From positions 43,833 through 107,832 of the forward strand of contig NZ_JBQHUB010000006.1 of assembly GCF_052065415.1 (NCBI RefSeq): a stretch of DNA of 64,000 nt, given 5' to 3'. The translations under genes were made by a program, and so were the position numbers. Of this stretch, positions 1 through 8,078 are shown in pieces. The DNA comes from Pseudoflavonifractor_A sp022772585. GTDB lineage: Bacteria; Bacillota; Clostridia; Oscillospirales; Oscillospiraceae. The notes beneath the pieces are model-generated. The model was not told the DNA's origin and made no database searches. It saw only the letters and a program-made list of their open reading frames with translations. Positions within the stretch are counted from its first letter, which is position 1, and the number at the start of each line of letters is the position of its first letter.

Positions 1-1
1 A

Positions 2-517
2 TTCCGCCGTCCGGTGCTCACCTTTATCGACACCCCCGGCGCCTATCCCGGTCTGGAGGCCGAGGCCAGGGGCCAGGGAGAGGCCATCGCCTCCAGCCTG
101 GCCCTGATGAGCTCCCTCACCGTTCCGGTGGTCTCGGTAGTCATCGGCGAGGGGGGCAGCGGCGGCGCCCTGGCCCTGGCGGTGGCCAACCGGGTGCTCA
201 TGCTGGAAAACGCGGTCTACTCCGTCCTCTCTCCGGAGGGGTTTGCCTCCATCCTGTGGAAGGACGCCGCCCGCTCCGGCGAGGCCGCGGGGCTGATGAA
301 GCTCACCGCCGCCGACCTCTTTTCCCTGGGGGTGGCCGACCAGGTCATTCCCGAGCCCCCCGGCGGCGCCCACCGGGACCCCCGGGCCGTCTTTCAGGCG
401 GTGGACAAGGCGGTGTACGCCCATCTCTCCCGGCTGCTCAAGCTGCGGGACCCGGCGGCCCACCGCTATGAAAAATTCCGTGCCATGGGCCAGTGCGCCC
501 GAAAGGAGGCCCCATGA
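2..517 (+). CDS. accA: Acetyl-CoA carboxylase carboxyltransferase alpha subunit (C-terminal part)
   Basis: Partial gene running in from the left edge; 171 residues are visible. AccA with AccD transfers the carboxyl group from carboxybiotin on AccB to acetyl-CoA, giving malonyl-CoA for fatty acid synthesis in the cytoplasm. The visible part has the crotonase-like carboxyltransferase fold signatures IDTPGAYPG and GEGGSGGALA, then SPEGFASILWKD, all typical of AccA. The C-terminus is ordinary for the family. Its stop overlaps the fabH start as ATGA, so the two genes are translationally coupled in one operon. The start and any accB, accC or accD genes lie outside the window. Confidence 0.95.
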   Translation, partial: FRRPVLTFIDTPGAYPGLEAEARGQGEAIASSLALMSSLTVPVVSVVIGEGGSGGALALAVANRVLMLENAVYSVLSPEGFASILWKDAARSGEAAGLMKLTAADLFSLGVADQVIPEPPGGAHRDPRAVFQAVDKAVYAHLSRLLKLRDPAAHRYEKFRAMGQCARKEAP

Positions 518-1449
518 GAGGACTTCGCATCGTCTCCACCGGCCGCTGTCTGCCCGCCCGGGTGGTGACCAACGACGACCTGAGCCGTCTGGTGGACACC
601 AGCGACGCGTGGATCCGCTCCCGCACCGGCATCGGGGAGCGCCGCTTCTCCCGGGAAGAGACCGCCTGGGACCTGTGCGCCGGGGCGGCCCGGCAGGCGC
701 TGGAGCGCGCCGGCGTCCACCCCGAAGAGATCGCCGCCTGCGTGACGGCCACCTGCACCCCCGGCTGCTCCGCCCCCGCCAACGCCTGCATGGTGCAGGC
801 CGCCCTGGGTCTGCCGGAGGATATTCCCTGCTTCGACCTGAACGCCGCCTGCTCCGGCTTTGTCTATGGACTGGAGACCCTCCGGGGCCTGCTGGCCGTG
901 AGCGAGCGGAAATACGCCCTCCTTGTCGGCGGCGAGCAGCTCAGCCGGGTGCTGGACATGTCCGACCGCAGTACCTGCGTCCTCTTTGGGGACGGCGCCG
1001 GCGCGGCGGTGGTGACCCTCACCGACGGGCCGTGGCACGCTGCCCTGGGCTGCCGGGGGAGTGCCGATCTTCTCCGGATCGACGGAGCGGGACCGGAGCG
1101 CGCCTATCTGCACATGGACGGCCCCGGCGTCTACCGCTTCGCGGTGGAGGCCCTGCCCGCCTGCGTCCGCACCCTGCTGGAGCGCAGCGGCCTCACTCTG
1201 GAGGACATCGACTGGATCGTCCCCCACCAGGCCAACCGCCGCATCATCGACACGGCGGCCAAACGCCTGGGCGCCCCTGTGGACAGGTTCTATCAGAACA
1301 TGGAGCGCTACGGCAACACCTCCGCCGCCAGCATCCCCATCGCCCTGGACGAGATGGCGGAGCAGGGCCTGCTGCGGCGGGGACAGAAGATCATCTGCGC
1401 CGCCTTCGGCGCCGGCCTCACCTGGGGCGGCGTTCTCTTTGAATGGTAG
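514..1449 (+). CDS. fabH: 3-oxoacyl-ACP synthase III (FabH)
   Basis: 311 residues, the usual FabH length. FabH condenses acetyl-CoA (or a branched acyl-CoA) with malonyl-ACP to start each fatty acid. The thiolase-fold catalytic triad is visible: Cys113 in AACSGF, His238 in VPHQAN and Asn268 in RYGNTS. The ATG at 514 is chosen over an in-frame GTG at 493 because AAAGGAGG sits at 502-509, correctly spaced for 514, and because that ATG overlaps the accA stop. Second gene of the fab operon; fabK follows after 17 bp. Confidence 0.97.
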   Translation: MRGLRIVSTGRCLPARVVTNDDLSRLVDTSDAWIRSRTGIGERRFSREETAWDLCAGAARQALERAGVHPEEIAACVTATCTPGCSAPANACMVQAALGLPEDIPCFDLNAACSGFVYGLETLRGLLAVSERKYALLVGGEQLSRVLDMSDRSTCVLFGDGAGAAVVTLTDGPWHAALGCRGSADLLRIDGAGPERAYLHMDGPGVYRFAVEALPACVRTLLERSGLTLEDIDWIVPHQANRRIIDTAAKRLGAPVDRFYQNMERYGNTSAASIPIALDEMAEQGLLRRGQKIICAAFGAGLTWGGVLFEW

Positions 1450-1466
1450 CGGAAAGGAAGGTTCCA

Positions 1467-2393
1467 ATGAAACTCAACGAGCTGCTGGGGACCGAGTTCC
1501 CCTTTATCCAGGGCGGCATGGCCAACATCGCCACCGGCGAGTTCGCCGCCGCCGTGTCCAACGCCGGGGCTCTGGGCCTCATCGGCGGAGGCGGCATGAC
1601 GCCGGAATCCTTCCGGGAGCACATCCGCCGCTGCCGCAGCCTGACCAATAAGCCCTTCGGCGTCAATATCATGCTCATGCACCCCCAGGCCGCCGATATG
1701 GCCCGCATCGCCGCCGAGGAAAAGGTGGCCGTGGTCACCACCGGCGCGGGCAGCCCCGGCCCCTATGTGTCCATGTGGAAGGAGGCGGGGGCCAGGGTGT
1801 TCCCCGTGGTCTCCGCCGTGTCCCTGGCCAAGCTGATGGCCAAGGCCGGAGTGGACGGCGTCATTGCCGAGGGCACCGAGAGCGGCGGCCACGTGGGTGA
1901 GACCACCACCATGGCCCTGGTCCCCCAGGTGTGCGACGCGGTGGACATCCCCGTCATCGCCGCCGGCGGCATCGCCGATGGACGCCAGTTGCTGGCCGCC
2001 TACGCCCTGGGAGCCTGCGGCGCCCAGCTGGGCACCTGCCTGCTGGTCAGTGAGGAGTGTCCCATCCACCCCAACTATAAAGAGGCCCTGCTCAGGGCCA
2101 AGGATACCGGCACCACCGTCACCGGGCGCATCGCCGGCACCCCCGTCCGGGTGCTGAAAAACCAGATGACCCGGGACTACATTGCCCACGAGAAGGCGGG
2201 GGCCGATAAGATGGAGCTGGAGCAGTTCACTCTGGGCAGCCTGCGCCGGGCCGTGTTTGACGGCGACACCAAAACCGGCAGCCTGATGGCCGGCCAGGTG
2301 GCCGGTATGCTCCGGGAGATCCGCCCCCTGCGCGCCATTTTCCAGGAGCTGCAGGACCAGGCTGGGGAGCGCCTCAAAGAACTCAACGCCTGA
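1467..2393 (+). CDS. fabK: Enoyl-ACP reductase II, FMN-dependent (FabK)
   Basis: 308 residues. FabK reduces the trans-2-enoyl-ACP in the last step of each elongation cycle and replaces FabI in many Firmicutes. The nitronate monooxygenase/FabK-type TIM barrel is evident from FIQGGMANIATG near the N-terminus, PFGVNIMLMHP, VVTTGAGSPGPY, the EGTESGGHVGETTT segment and the FMN phosphate loop around IPVIAAGGIADG. The ATG at 1467 is preceded by GGAAAGGAAG; an upstream in-frame GTG at 1443 overlaps fabH and has no ribosome site. No fabI is visible here, so FabK is probably the operon's only enoyl reductase. Confidence 0.94.
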   Translation: MKLNELLGTEFPFIQGGMANIATGEFAAAVSNAGALGLIGGGGMTPESFREHIRRCRSLTNKPFGVNIMLMHPQAADMARIAAEEKVAVVTTGAGSPGPYVSMWKEAGARVFPVVSAVSLAKLMAKAGVDGVIAEGTESGGHVGETTTMALVPQVCDAVDIPVIAAGGIADGRQLLAAYALGACGAQLGTCLLVSEECPIHPNYKEALLRAKDTGTTVTGRIAGTPVRVLKNQMTRDYIAHEKAGADKMELEQFTLGSLRRAVFDGDTKTGSLMAGQVAGMLREIRPLRAIFQELQDQAGERLKELNA

Positions 2394-2463
2394 CCCGGGC
2401 GGCTCCCCTCCGCCCCGGAATATCCCTCCCTCTCTCCACACCAACCGACAAGGAGCGCACCCG

Positions 2464-3393
2464 ATGAAACTCGCTTTTCTATACGCCGGCCAGGGCGCCC
2501 AGCATGTGGGCATGGGCCGGGACTTCTATGACCGTTCTCCCCTGTTCCGGGAGGTCTTCGATTTGGCCCCCGTGGATTTTGATCTGAAGGCCCTGTGCTT
2601 TGACGGACCGGAGGACCGTCTGGCCGACACCCGTTATACCCAGCCCTGTATGGTGGCCTTTGCCGCCGGGGTCACCGCCCTGCTCTTTCAGGCGGGCGTC
2701 CGCCCCGCCATGGCCGCGGGGCTGAGCCTGGGGGAATATTCCGCCCTCCAGGCCGCGGGGGTCTTTACTCCCGCCCAGGCCATCGCCCTGGTGGCCTTCC
2801 GTGGGAAGGCCATGGCCGAAGCCGTTACCGGCCGGGACACCGGCATGGCCGCCGTGCTGGGGCTGGACCGGGAAACGCTGGCGGCGGCCTGCGCCGCCGC
2901 GTCCCCCCTGGGCACGGTGGAGATCGCCAACTACAACTGCCCCGGCCAGCTGGTCATCGGCGGCGACGCTCCGGCAGTAGACCGGGCCGGGGAGCTGGCC
3001 CGTCAGGCCGGCGCCCGCCGGGTGGTGCCGCTGAAGGTCAGCGGTCCCTTCCACACCTCGCTGATGGCCCCCGCCGGAGAAGCCCTTCGCCGCCGCCTTC
3101 AGGACACCGTGTTCGGCCCCATGGCCTTCCCCGTCCTCTTCAACTGCAAGGGGGATGTGATGGAACCGGGGGACACCATCCCCGCCCTGCTGGAGCGGCA
3201 GGTGCAGTCCAGCGTCTACCTGGAGGACACCATCTGCGCCATGGCCGCCCACGGCGTGGACACCATTGTGGAGATCGGCCCGGGCAAGACCCTCTCCGGC
3301 TTTGTCCGCCGGACCGTGAAGGACATCCAGACCTATTCCATCGACACGGCGGAGGACTTTGACGCCGCCGTGTCCGCCCTGAAAGGAGCGTAA
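2464..3393 (+). CDS. fabD: Malonyl-CoA:ACP transacylase (FabD)
   Basis: 309 residues. FabD loads malonate from CoA onto ACP, supplying the extender unit for FabH and FabF. The family signatures are GQGAQ near residue 9, the nucleophile Ser88 in GLSLGEYSAL, and the catalytic His in GPFHTSLM near residue 198, with a C-terminal EIGPGKTLSGF. Good AAGGAGCG ribosome site before the ATG. A 70-bp gap from fabK contains no obvious terminator, so co-transcription is likely; fabG follows only 4 bp after the stop. Confidence 0.97.
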   Translation: MKLAFLYAGQGAQHVGMGRDFYDRSPLFREVFDLAPVDFDLKALCFDGPEDRLADTRYTQPCMVAFAAGVTALLFQAGVRPAMAAGLSLGEYSALQAAGVFTPAQAIALVAFRGKAMAEAVTGRDTGMAAVLGLDRETLAAACAAASPLGTVEIANYNCPGQLVIGGDAPAVDRAGELARQAGARRVVPLKVSGPFHTSLMAPAGEALRRRLQDTVFGPMAFPVLFNCKGDVMEPGDTIPALLERQVQSSVYLEDTICAMAAHGVDTIVEIGPGKTLSGFVRRTVKDIQTYSIDTAEDFDAAVSALKGA

Positions 3394-3397
3394 CGCT

Positions 3398-4141
3398 ATG
3401 GATCTCACCGGAAGAAACGCCCTGGTCACCGGAGGCAGCCGGGGCATCGGCCGCGCCGTCTGCCTGGAGCTGGCCCGCCGGGGGGCCAATGTGGCGGTGA
3501 ACTACGCCGGAAACGCCCGGGCCGCTGAGGAAACGGCGGCAGCCTGCCGGGAGTTGGGCGTACAGGCCTTTGCCGTCCAGGCCGACGTGTCCGACTCCGC
3601 CGCCGCCGGGGCCATGGTCAAAGCGGTCATTGAGCGCTTCGGCCGGCTGGACATCCTGGTCAACAACGCCGGGATCACTCGGGATAAGCTGGCCCTCCAG
3701 ATGAAGAACGAGGATCTGGACGCCGTGCTGGACACCAACCTCAAAGGGGCCTTCTACTGCATGCGGGCGGCCTACCGGCCCATGATGAAGCAGCGCTACG
3801 GCCGCATCGTCAACCTCTCCAGCGTGGTGGGCCTGCGGGGCAACCCGGGCCAGGCCAACTACGCCGCCAGCAAGGCCGGGCTCATCGGCATGAGCAAGTC
3901 CATCGCCAAAGAGCTGGCCAGCCGCAACGTCACCGTCAACCTGGTGGCCCCCGGCTTTATCGACACCGACATGACCGCCGTCCTCCCGGAAGCCGCCAGG
4001 GAGGCGCTCCTCAAGTCCATCCCAATGGCCCGGCTGGGCCAGCCGGAGGACGTGGCCCGGGCGGTGGCCTTCTTCGCCGCCGAGGACGCGAGCTACATCA
4101 CAGGCCAGGTCCTGTGCGTGGACGGCGGTATGGCGGTGTAA
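3398..4141 (+). CDS. fabG: 3-oxoacyl-ACP reductase (FabG)
   Basis: 247 residues, a classical short-chain dehydrogenase. FabG reduces 3-oxoacyl-ACP with NADPH in elongation. The nucleotide-binding motif TGGSRGIG is at residues 11-18, NNAG at 89-92, and the catalytic Ser142, Tyr155 and Lys159 (YAASK) are all present. The C-terminus ends in the usual ITGQVLCVDGGMAV. Its place between fabD and fabF supports fabG rather than a generic SDR; a second FabG-like SDR lies at 29312-30052 outside the operon. Confidence 0.96.
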   Translation: MDLTGRNALVTGGSRGIGRAVCLELARRGANVAVNYAGNARAAEETAAACRELGVQAFAVQADVSDSAAAGAMVKAVIERFGRLDILVNNAGITRDKLALQMKNEDLDAVLDTNLKGAFYCMRAAYRPMMKQRYGRIVNLSSVVGLRGNPGQANYAASKAGLIGMSKSIAKELASRNVTVNLVAPGFIDTDMTAVLPEAAREALLKSIPMARLGQPEDVARAVAFFAAEDASYITGQVLCVDGGMAV

Positions 4142-4181
4142 GGCCGCCTGTGACCCAATCTCTCCGAAAGGGGCTGTCTGA

Positions 4182-5423
4182 ATGAACAAACGACGTGTGG
4201 TCGTCACCGGCATGGGGGCAATTACCCCCCTGGGCGGGACGGCCGGGGACTCCTGGGCCGCCGCCAAAGCGGGCGTGTGCGGCATCGGGCCCATCACCCT
4301 CTACGATCCCTCGGCCATGAAGGTCAAGCTGGCCGGCGAGGTGCGGGATTTTGACCCGGAGCGCTATATGGAGCACCGGGAGGCCCGGCGCATGGACCGC
4401 TTCACCCAGTTTGCCATGGCGGCCGCCGCCCAGGCGGTGGAGCAGAGCGGCCTGGATATGGAGCGGGAGGACCCCGCCCGCTGCGGCGTGATGGTCTCCA
4501 GCGGCATCGGCGGCATGAACACCATCCAGTCCGAGTGCGCCAGGGGGGCGGCCAAGGGCTATGACCGCATCTCCCCCTTCTTTATCCCCATGATCATTCC
4601 CAACATGGCGGCGGGACAGATCGCCATCAAATACGGCTTTCAGGGCATGTGCGTGTGCCCGGTGGCGGCCTGCGCCGGCGGCGGCAACGCCGTGGGCGAC
4701 GCCTTCCGTCACATCCGGGACGGCTATGCCGAGGTGATGCTGTGCGGCGGCGCCGAGGCCGCCGTGGCTGAGATGGGGGTGGGGGGCTTCACCGCCCTCA
4801 AGGCCCTGACCACCTGCGCCGATGTGGAACGGGCCTCCATTCCCTTTGACGCGGAGCGCTCCGGCTTTGTCATCGGCGAGGGGGCCGGCATCCTGCTGTT
4901 GGAGGAATACGAACACGCGAAGGCCCGGGGCGCGGTCATCCTGGGCGAAATAGCGGGCTACGGCGCCAACTCCGACGCCCACCACATTACCGCCCCCGCT
5001 CCCGGCGGCGCCGGCGGCGCGGCCTGCATGCGCCTGGCCCTCTCCGACGCGGGTGTCAATCCGGAAGAGGTGGACTACATCAACGCCCACGGCACCTCCA
5101 CCCACATGAACGACGTGTGCGAGACCCAGGCGGTCAAGGCCGCCTTCGGCCCCCATGCCCACACGCTGATGATGAGCTCCACCAAGTCCATGACCGGCCA
5201 CCTGCTGGGGGCCAGCGGCGCGGTGGAGGCCATCTTCTCGGTGCTGGCCCTGCGGGACCAGTTCGTCCCCCCCACCATCCACTACGCCGTACCCGACCCG
5301 GAGTGCGACCTGGACGTGGTACCCAACACCGGCCGCGAGGCCCGGCTGCGCTATGTCCTCTCCAACTCGCTGGGTTTCGGCGGGCACAATACCAGCCTCA
5401 TTTTCAGGCATTGGGAGGGATAA
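4182..5423 (+). CDS. fabF: 3-oxoacyl-ACP synthase II (FabF)
   Basis: 413 residues, the normal KAS II length. FabF catalyses the condensation step in chain elongation. The catalytic Cys164 lies in VAACAGGGNA (the family usually has ACASG; here Gly replaces Ser just after the Cys-Ala pair), and the two catalytic histidines are in NAHGTSTHMND and KSMTGHLLGASG. AAAGGGG precedes the ATG. The gene is followed after 3 bp by fabZ. Confidence 0.96.
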   Translation: MNKRRVVVTGMGAITPLGGTAGDSWAAAKAGVCGIGPITLYDPSAMKVKLAGEVRDFDPERYMEHREARRMDRFTQFAMAAAAQAVEQSGLDMEREDPARCGVMVSSGIGGMNTIQSECARGAAKGYDRISPFFIPMIIPNMAAGQIAIKYGFQGMCVCPVAACAGGGNAVGDAFRHIRDGYAEVMLCGGAEAAVAEMGVGGFTALKALTTCADVERASIPFDAERSGFVIGEGAGILLLEEYEHAKARGAVILGEIAGYGANSDAHHITAPAPGGAGGAACMRLALSDAGVNPEEVDYINAHGTSTHMNDVCETQAVKAAFGPHAHTLMMSSTKSMTGHLLGASGAVEAIFSVLALRDQFVPPTIHYAVPDPECDLDVVPNTGREARLRYVLSNSLGFGGHNTSLIFRHWEG

Positions 5424-5426
5424 AGC

Positions 5427-5852
5427 ATGGAGCTGAACATCGAACAGATCATGGAGATCCTGCCCCACCGGCCGCCCTTCCTGCTCATCGACCGCATCAC
5501 TGACTGTCAGCCCGGCCATTCGGCCGCCGGCATCAAATGCGTCACCATGAACGAGCCCTTCTTCACCGGCCACTTTCCCGGCAGGCCCATCATGCCCGGC
5601 GCCCTTATCATCGAGGCCCTGGCCCAGACCGGCGCGGTGGCCGCCCTCAGCCTGCCCGAAAACAAGGGCAAGCTGGCCATTTTCGGCGGCATCAAAAACG
5701 CCCGCTTCAAGCACCCGGTGACTCCGGGGGACGTGCTGGAGCTCTCCTGTGAGCTCATTGAGCAGCGGGGCCCCGTGGGGTATGGAAAGGCCGTGGCCCG
5801 GGTGGGCGGGAAGATTGCCGCCCAGGGGGAGCTCACCTTCGTCATTCAGTAG
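5427..5852 (+). CDS. fabZ: 3-hydroxyacyl-ACP dehydratase (FabZ)
   Basis: 141 residues, hot-dog fold. FabZ removes water from 3-hydroxyacyl-ACP to give the trans-2-enoyl-ACP that FabK reduces. The N-terminal ILPHRPPFLLIDR, the catalytic His49 in GHFPGRPIMPG and Glu63 in IIEALAQ are all in place. It is the last biosynthetic gene of the operon visible here; accB, which often sits next to fabZ in Firmicutes, is absent. Confidence 0.96.
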   Translation: MELNIEQIMEILPHRPPFLLIDRITDCQPGHSAAGIKCVTMNEPFFTGHFPGRPIMPGALIIEALAQTGAVAALSLPENKGKLAIFGGIKNARFKHPVTPGDVLELSCELIEQRGPVGYGKAVARVGGKIAAQGELTFVIQ

Positions 5853-5857
5853 TCCGG

Positions 5858-5886
5858 TTGCTCCCGCGGCCAAAATCTGCTACAAT
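5858..5886 (+). promoter_or_regulatory. Promoter of the downstream MarR gene
   Basis: TTGCTC at 5858-5863 and TACAAT at 5881-5886 with a 17-bp spacer; TG at 5878-5879 makes an extended -10. It would let the MarR regulator be made independently of the fab genes that end at 5852. The predicted 5' leader then runs into a 23-bp segment (5885-5907) shared with the spacer at 50119-50141. Confidence 0.6.
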
Positions 5887-5922
5887 AATGTCTGCTGAAT
5901 AAACTGCAGCGGGAGGGATCTT

Positions 5923-6384
5923 ATGCTGGACCAGGCCTTTGACAGCGTGTATACCAAATTCAAGCTTCACTTCTACCGGGCGGTCTTTTCCCGGTTCCAG
6001 AAGCGGGAGGCCAGCCTCACCACGGTGGAGACCTTCTGTATGGAGATCATCATGGCCCTGGGCCGCCCCACCATCAATGAGTTCGCCCGCTTTGTGAACA
6101 TCTCCCCGCCCAACGCAGCCTACAAGGTGAACAGCCTCATCCAGAAGGGCTATGTCCGCAAGGAGCAGTCCCCCGAGGACAAGCGGGAGTACCATCTGGA
6201 GGTCACCCAGAAATATATCGACTACTATAATATCAGCTATGGCTACCTGACCACGGTGATGGACCGGATCAAAAACCGGTTCCCCGAAGAGGACGTGGAC
6301 CGGCTGGAGCAGATGCTGCGCGTCATCTCCTCCGAGCTGATGCCTGAGATCTCCCTCCCCGCCCACGCGGAGCAGTCCCGCTGA
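5923..6384 (+). CDS. MarR-family regulator, probable fab operon regulator
   Basis: 153 residues. A winged-helix MarR protein: the recognition region is visible in RPTINEFARFVNISPPNAAYKVNSLIQKGYVRKEQ and is followed by the wing SPEDKREYHLEVT and a C-terminal dimerisation helix. It lies directly downstream of fabZ behind its own promoter and ahead of a strong terminator. In streptococci the MarR protein FabT controls the same genes but sits at the upstream end, so a FabT-like role is plausible by position only; the sequence alone does not prove the target. GGGAGGG precedes the ATG. Confidence 0.8.
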   Translation: MLDQAFDSVYTKFKLHFYRAVFSRFQKREASLTTVETFCMEIIMALGRPTINEFARFVNISPPNAAYKVNSLIQKGYVRKEQSPEDKREYHLEVTQKYIDYYNISYGYLTTVMDRIKNRFPEEDVDRLEQMLRVISSELMPEISLPAHAEQSR

Positions 6385-6392
6385 CCATCCCG

Positions 6393-6428
6393 CCGGAGGT
6401 CCCCTTTTTTGGGGGCCTCCGGTCTTTT
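6393..6428 (+). terminator. Terminator of the fab-MarR unit
   Basis: Perfect stem CCGGAGG/CCTCCGG (6393-6399 with 6416-6422), extended inward by TCCCC/GGGGG, followed by TCTTTTT. Classic rho-independent terminator. Confidence 0.9.
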
Positions 6429-6496
6429 TACCGCACCGACCCTCCCGGCACAGCATATGGTGGAATGAATGAAATCAGCGAAACGGAGGGTCTTTT

Positions 6497-7582
6497 ATGG
6501 CTGATAACCCACAGGTCCGGTTTTATCTGGGGGCCAACTCCCCCTCGGGCTTTTATTCTCTTTATGACCAGCTCATCGATCCCGCCCAGGCCGAAGACTA
6601 TTTCCTCATCAAGGGCGGGCCGGGCTGCGGCAAATCCACCCTGATGCGCCGGGTGGGCCGTGCCATGGAGGAGCACGGGCTGGAGGTGGAGTACATCCAG
6701 TGCTCCGGCGACCCGGACTCCCTGGACGCGGTGGCCGTCCCCGCTCTCAGGTCCGCCCTGGTGGACGCCACCGCGCCCCACGTCATCGAGTCCAAATATC
6801 CCGGCGTCACCGAGCGGTATCTCAACCTGGGCGAGTGTTACGACACTCCCGCTCTCAAAGAGATCAAAGACCAGATCATCGGCTGCATGAAGGGCTATCA
6901 GGGCTGCTATGCCCGGGCCACCCGCTGCCTCTCAGCCGCCGCCGAGATCGACGGGGACTGCCGCACCCTTCTCCTTACCCCGGCACTGGAGGAGAAGCTG
7001 GCCAAGCGGGCCCGGGGCATCCTGTCCCGGGAGTGCAGGCGGACCGGCGGCGGGCCGGGGAAAGCCGTCCAGCGCTTTCTGGACGCGGTCACCTGCCAGG
7101 GTGTGCTGTGCAATTTCGACACCGCGGAGGCCCTGTGCAAGCGCATCTACGAGCTGTGTGACACCTACGGCCTGGCCCATACCCTCCTCACCCACCTGGC
7201 GGCCGGGGCCATGGCGGCGGGTTACGATGTGATCGTCTGTCCTGATCCCATGGCTCCCCAGCGGATGCGCCACCTGCTCATCCCCGCCCTCTCCCTGGGC
7301 TTTGTCTCCAGCAGCGGAGAACTGCCCTATACCGGCCGGCGGCCCTACCGCCGCCTGCGTCTGGACCCCATGACCGATCCGGAGCTGCTGCACCGGAACA
7401 AAGCCCGTCTGCGCTTCTCCCGCAAGGTATCCGCCGCCCTGGTGGGCGAGGCGGTGGAGTCCATGGCCCAGGCCAAGGCCATGCACGACGAGCTGGAGGC
7501 CCTCTACAATCCCCATGTGGATTTTGAACGGGTGAACGCCATCGCCGACCATATTGCGGAGGAACTGCTTTCCCATCTTTGA
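6497..7582 (+). CDS. P-loop ATPase of unknown function (PRK06851-like)
   Basis: 361 residues. The Walker A motif GPGCGKST is at residues 41-48, immediately after an N-terminal segment containing FYLGANSPSGFYSLYDQL that is typical of a conserved Firmicutes ATPase family usually annotated only as hypothetical (PRK06851-like). A later segment GYDVIVCPDPMAPQRMRHLLIP may hold the second nucleotide-binding element. No membrane segments and no signal peptide, so it is cytoplasmic. It stands alone between a terminator and the cstA leader, so context gives no hint about its role. The ATG has GGAGGG ten bases upstream. Confidence 0.75.
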   Translation: MADNPQVRFYLGANSPSGFYSLYDQLIDPAQAEDYFLIKGGPGCGKSTLMRRVGRAMEEHGLEVEYIQCSGDPDSLDAVAVPALRSALVDATAPHVIESKYPGVTERYLNLGECYDTPALKEIKDQIIGCMKGYQGCYARATRCLSAAAEIDGDCRTLLLTPALEEKLAKRARGILSRECRRTGGGPGKAVQRFLDAVTCQGVLCNFDTAEALCKRIYELCDTYGLAHTLLTHLAAGAMAAGYDVIVCPDPMAPQRMRHLLIPALSLGFVSSSGELPYTGRRPYRRLRLDPMTDPELLHRNKARLRFSRKVSAALVGEAVESMAQAKAMHDELEALYNPHVDFERVNAIADHIAEELLSHL

Positions 7583-7727
7583 AATGGCCTCCTTTCTTCC
7601 CAATATTCTCCGTATCTCTCGTTCTAAGTTACAAATTTTTTCTTTAAAAAGGAAAAAACTTGTTTCAGTATTCCATCTTGTATTCCGTTCTTTACAGTGG
7701 TAAAACTTTATCATCACAGACAGAGAC
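7583..7727. other. AT-rich spacer before the T-box leader
   Basis: No gene. The stretch 7605-7715 is clearly more AT-rich than its surroundings. TTGTAT at 7678 and TAAAAC at 7701 with a 17-bp spacer could be the promoter of the T-box-cstA unit, but both boxes match the consensus only four of six. Confidence 0.4.
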
Positions 7728-7991
7728 ATGCTGCGAACGGGACAGACCGCAGGGAATTCTTCCTTTCAGAGAGCCGCCGGATGGTGTGAGACGGCAGGGA
7801 CCCTCTGCGGCATCACCCTGGAGCTCCTCACCGAGGCTGCGGCGGTAGGCTGAGGCGGTATCCCACCGTTACCCGGGAGACGGCCTTACGGCCGGGAGCG
7901 GCCGCGGCAAAGCGCGGCAAGCAGAGTGGTACCACGGAAGAGTGATCTTTCGCCTCTGCAGTCCGGACAGACGGACTGCAGAGGCGTTTTT
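7728..7991 (+). promoter_or_regulatory. T-box riboswitch, predicted isoleucine specifier
   Basis: The core T-box bulge TGGTACC (7927-7933) is flanked by helices that form the antiterminator: GCAGAG 7921-7926 with CTCTGC 7954-7959, and 7935-7941 with 7946-7952. The competing terminator pairs 7951-7964 with 7973-7986 and ends in TTTTT. Upstream, stem I shows the apical GGATGGTGTGAGACGGC region. Stem I pairing CCGCAG (7747-7752) with CTGCGG (7805-7810), and GGG with CCC below it, leaves a loop whose 3' side reads C-ATC-A, giving specifier ATC (Ile) at 7812-7814. The T in TGGT matches the A discriminator of tRNA-Ile. The T-box itself is certain; the Ile assignment is inferred from this fold. Confidence 0.85.
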
Positions 7992-8078
7992 GCTGTGCAA
8001 AGCGCAGCAAAAACAGCCATGTGATCCCCCGGCACAGCAGGTACTGTTTGCAAATGGGAATAGAAATGAGGGAACACT

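Noticed and set aside
4098..5873. 591-codon open frame on the minus strand
   Set aside because: Shadow of fabF and fabZ in a GC-rich genome: it is antisense to both, Gly/His/Val-rich low-complexity composition and no ribosome site. The same applies to 20196-22469 minus, 10682-12052 plus, 44851-47721 plus, 38278-42306 plus and similar long frames.
7992..8014. Second terminator after the T-box
   Set aside because: TTTTTGCTG/CAGCAAAAA forms a hairpin but is not followed by a T-run; probably only part of the leader.
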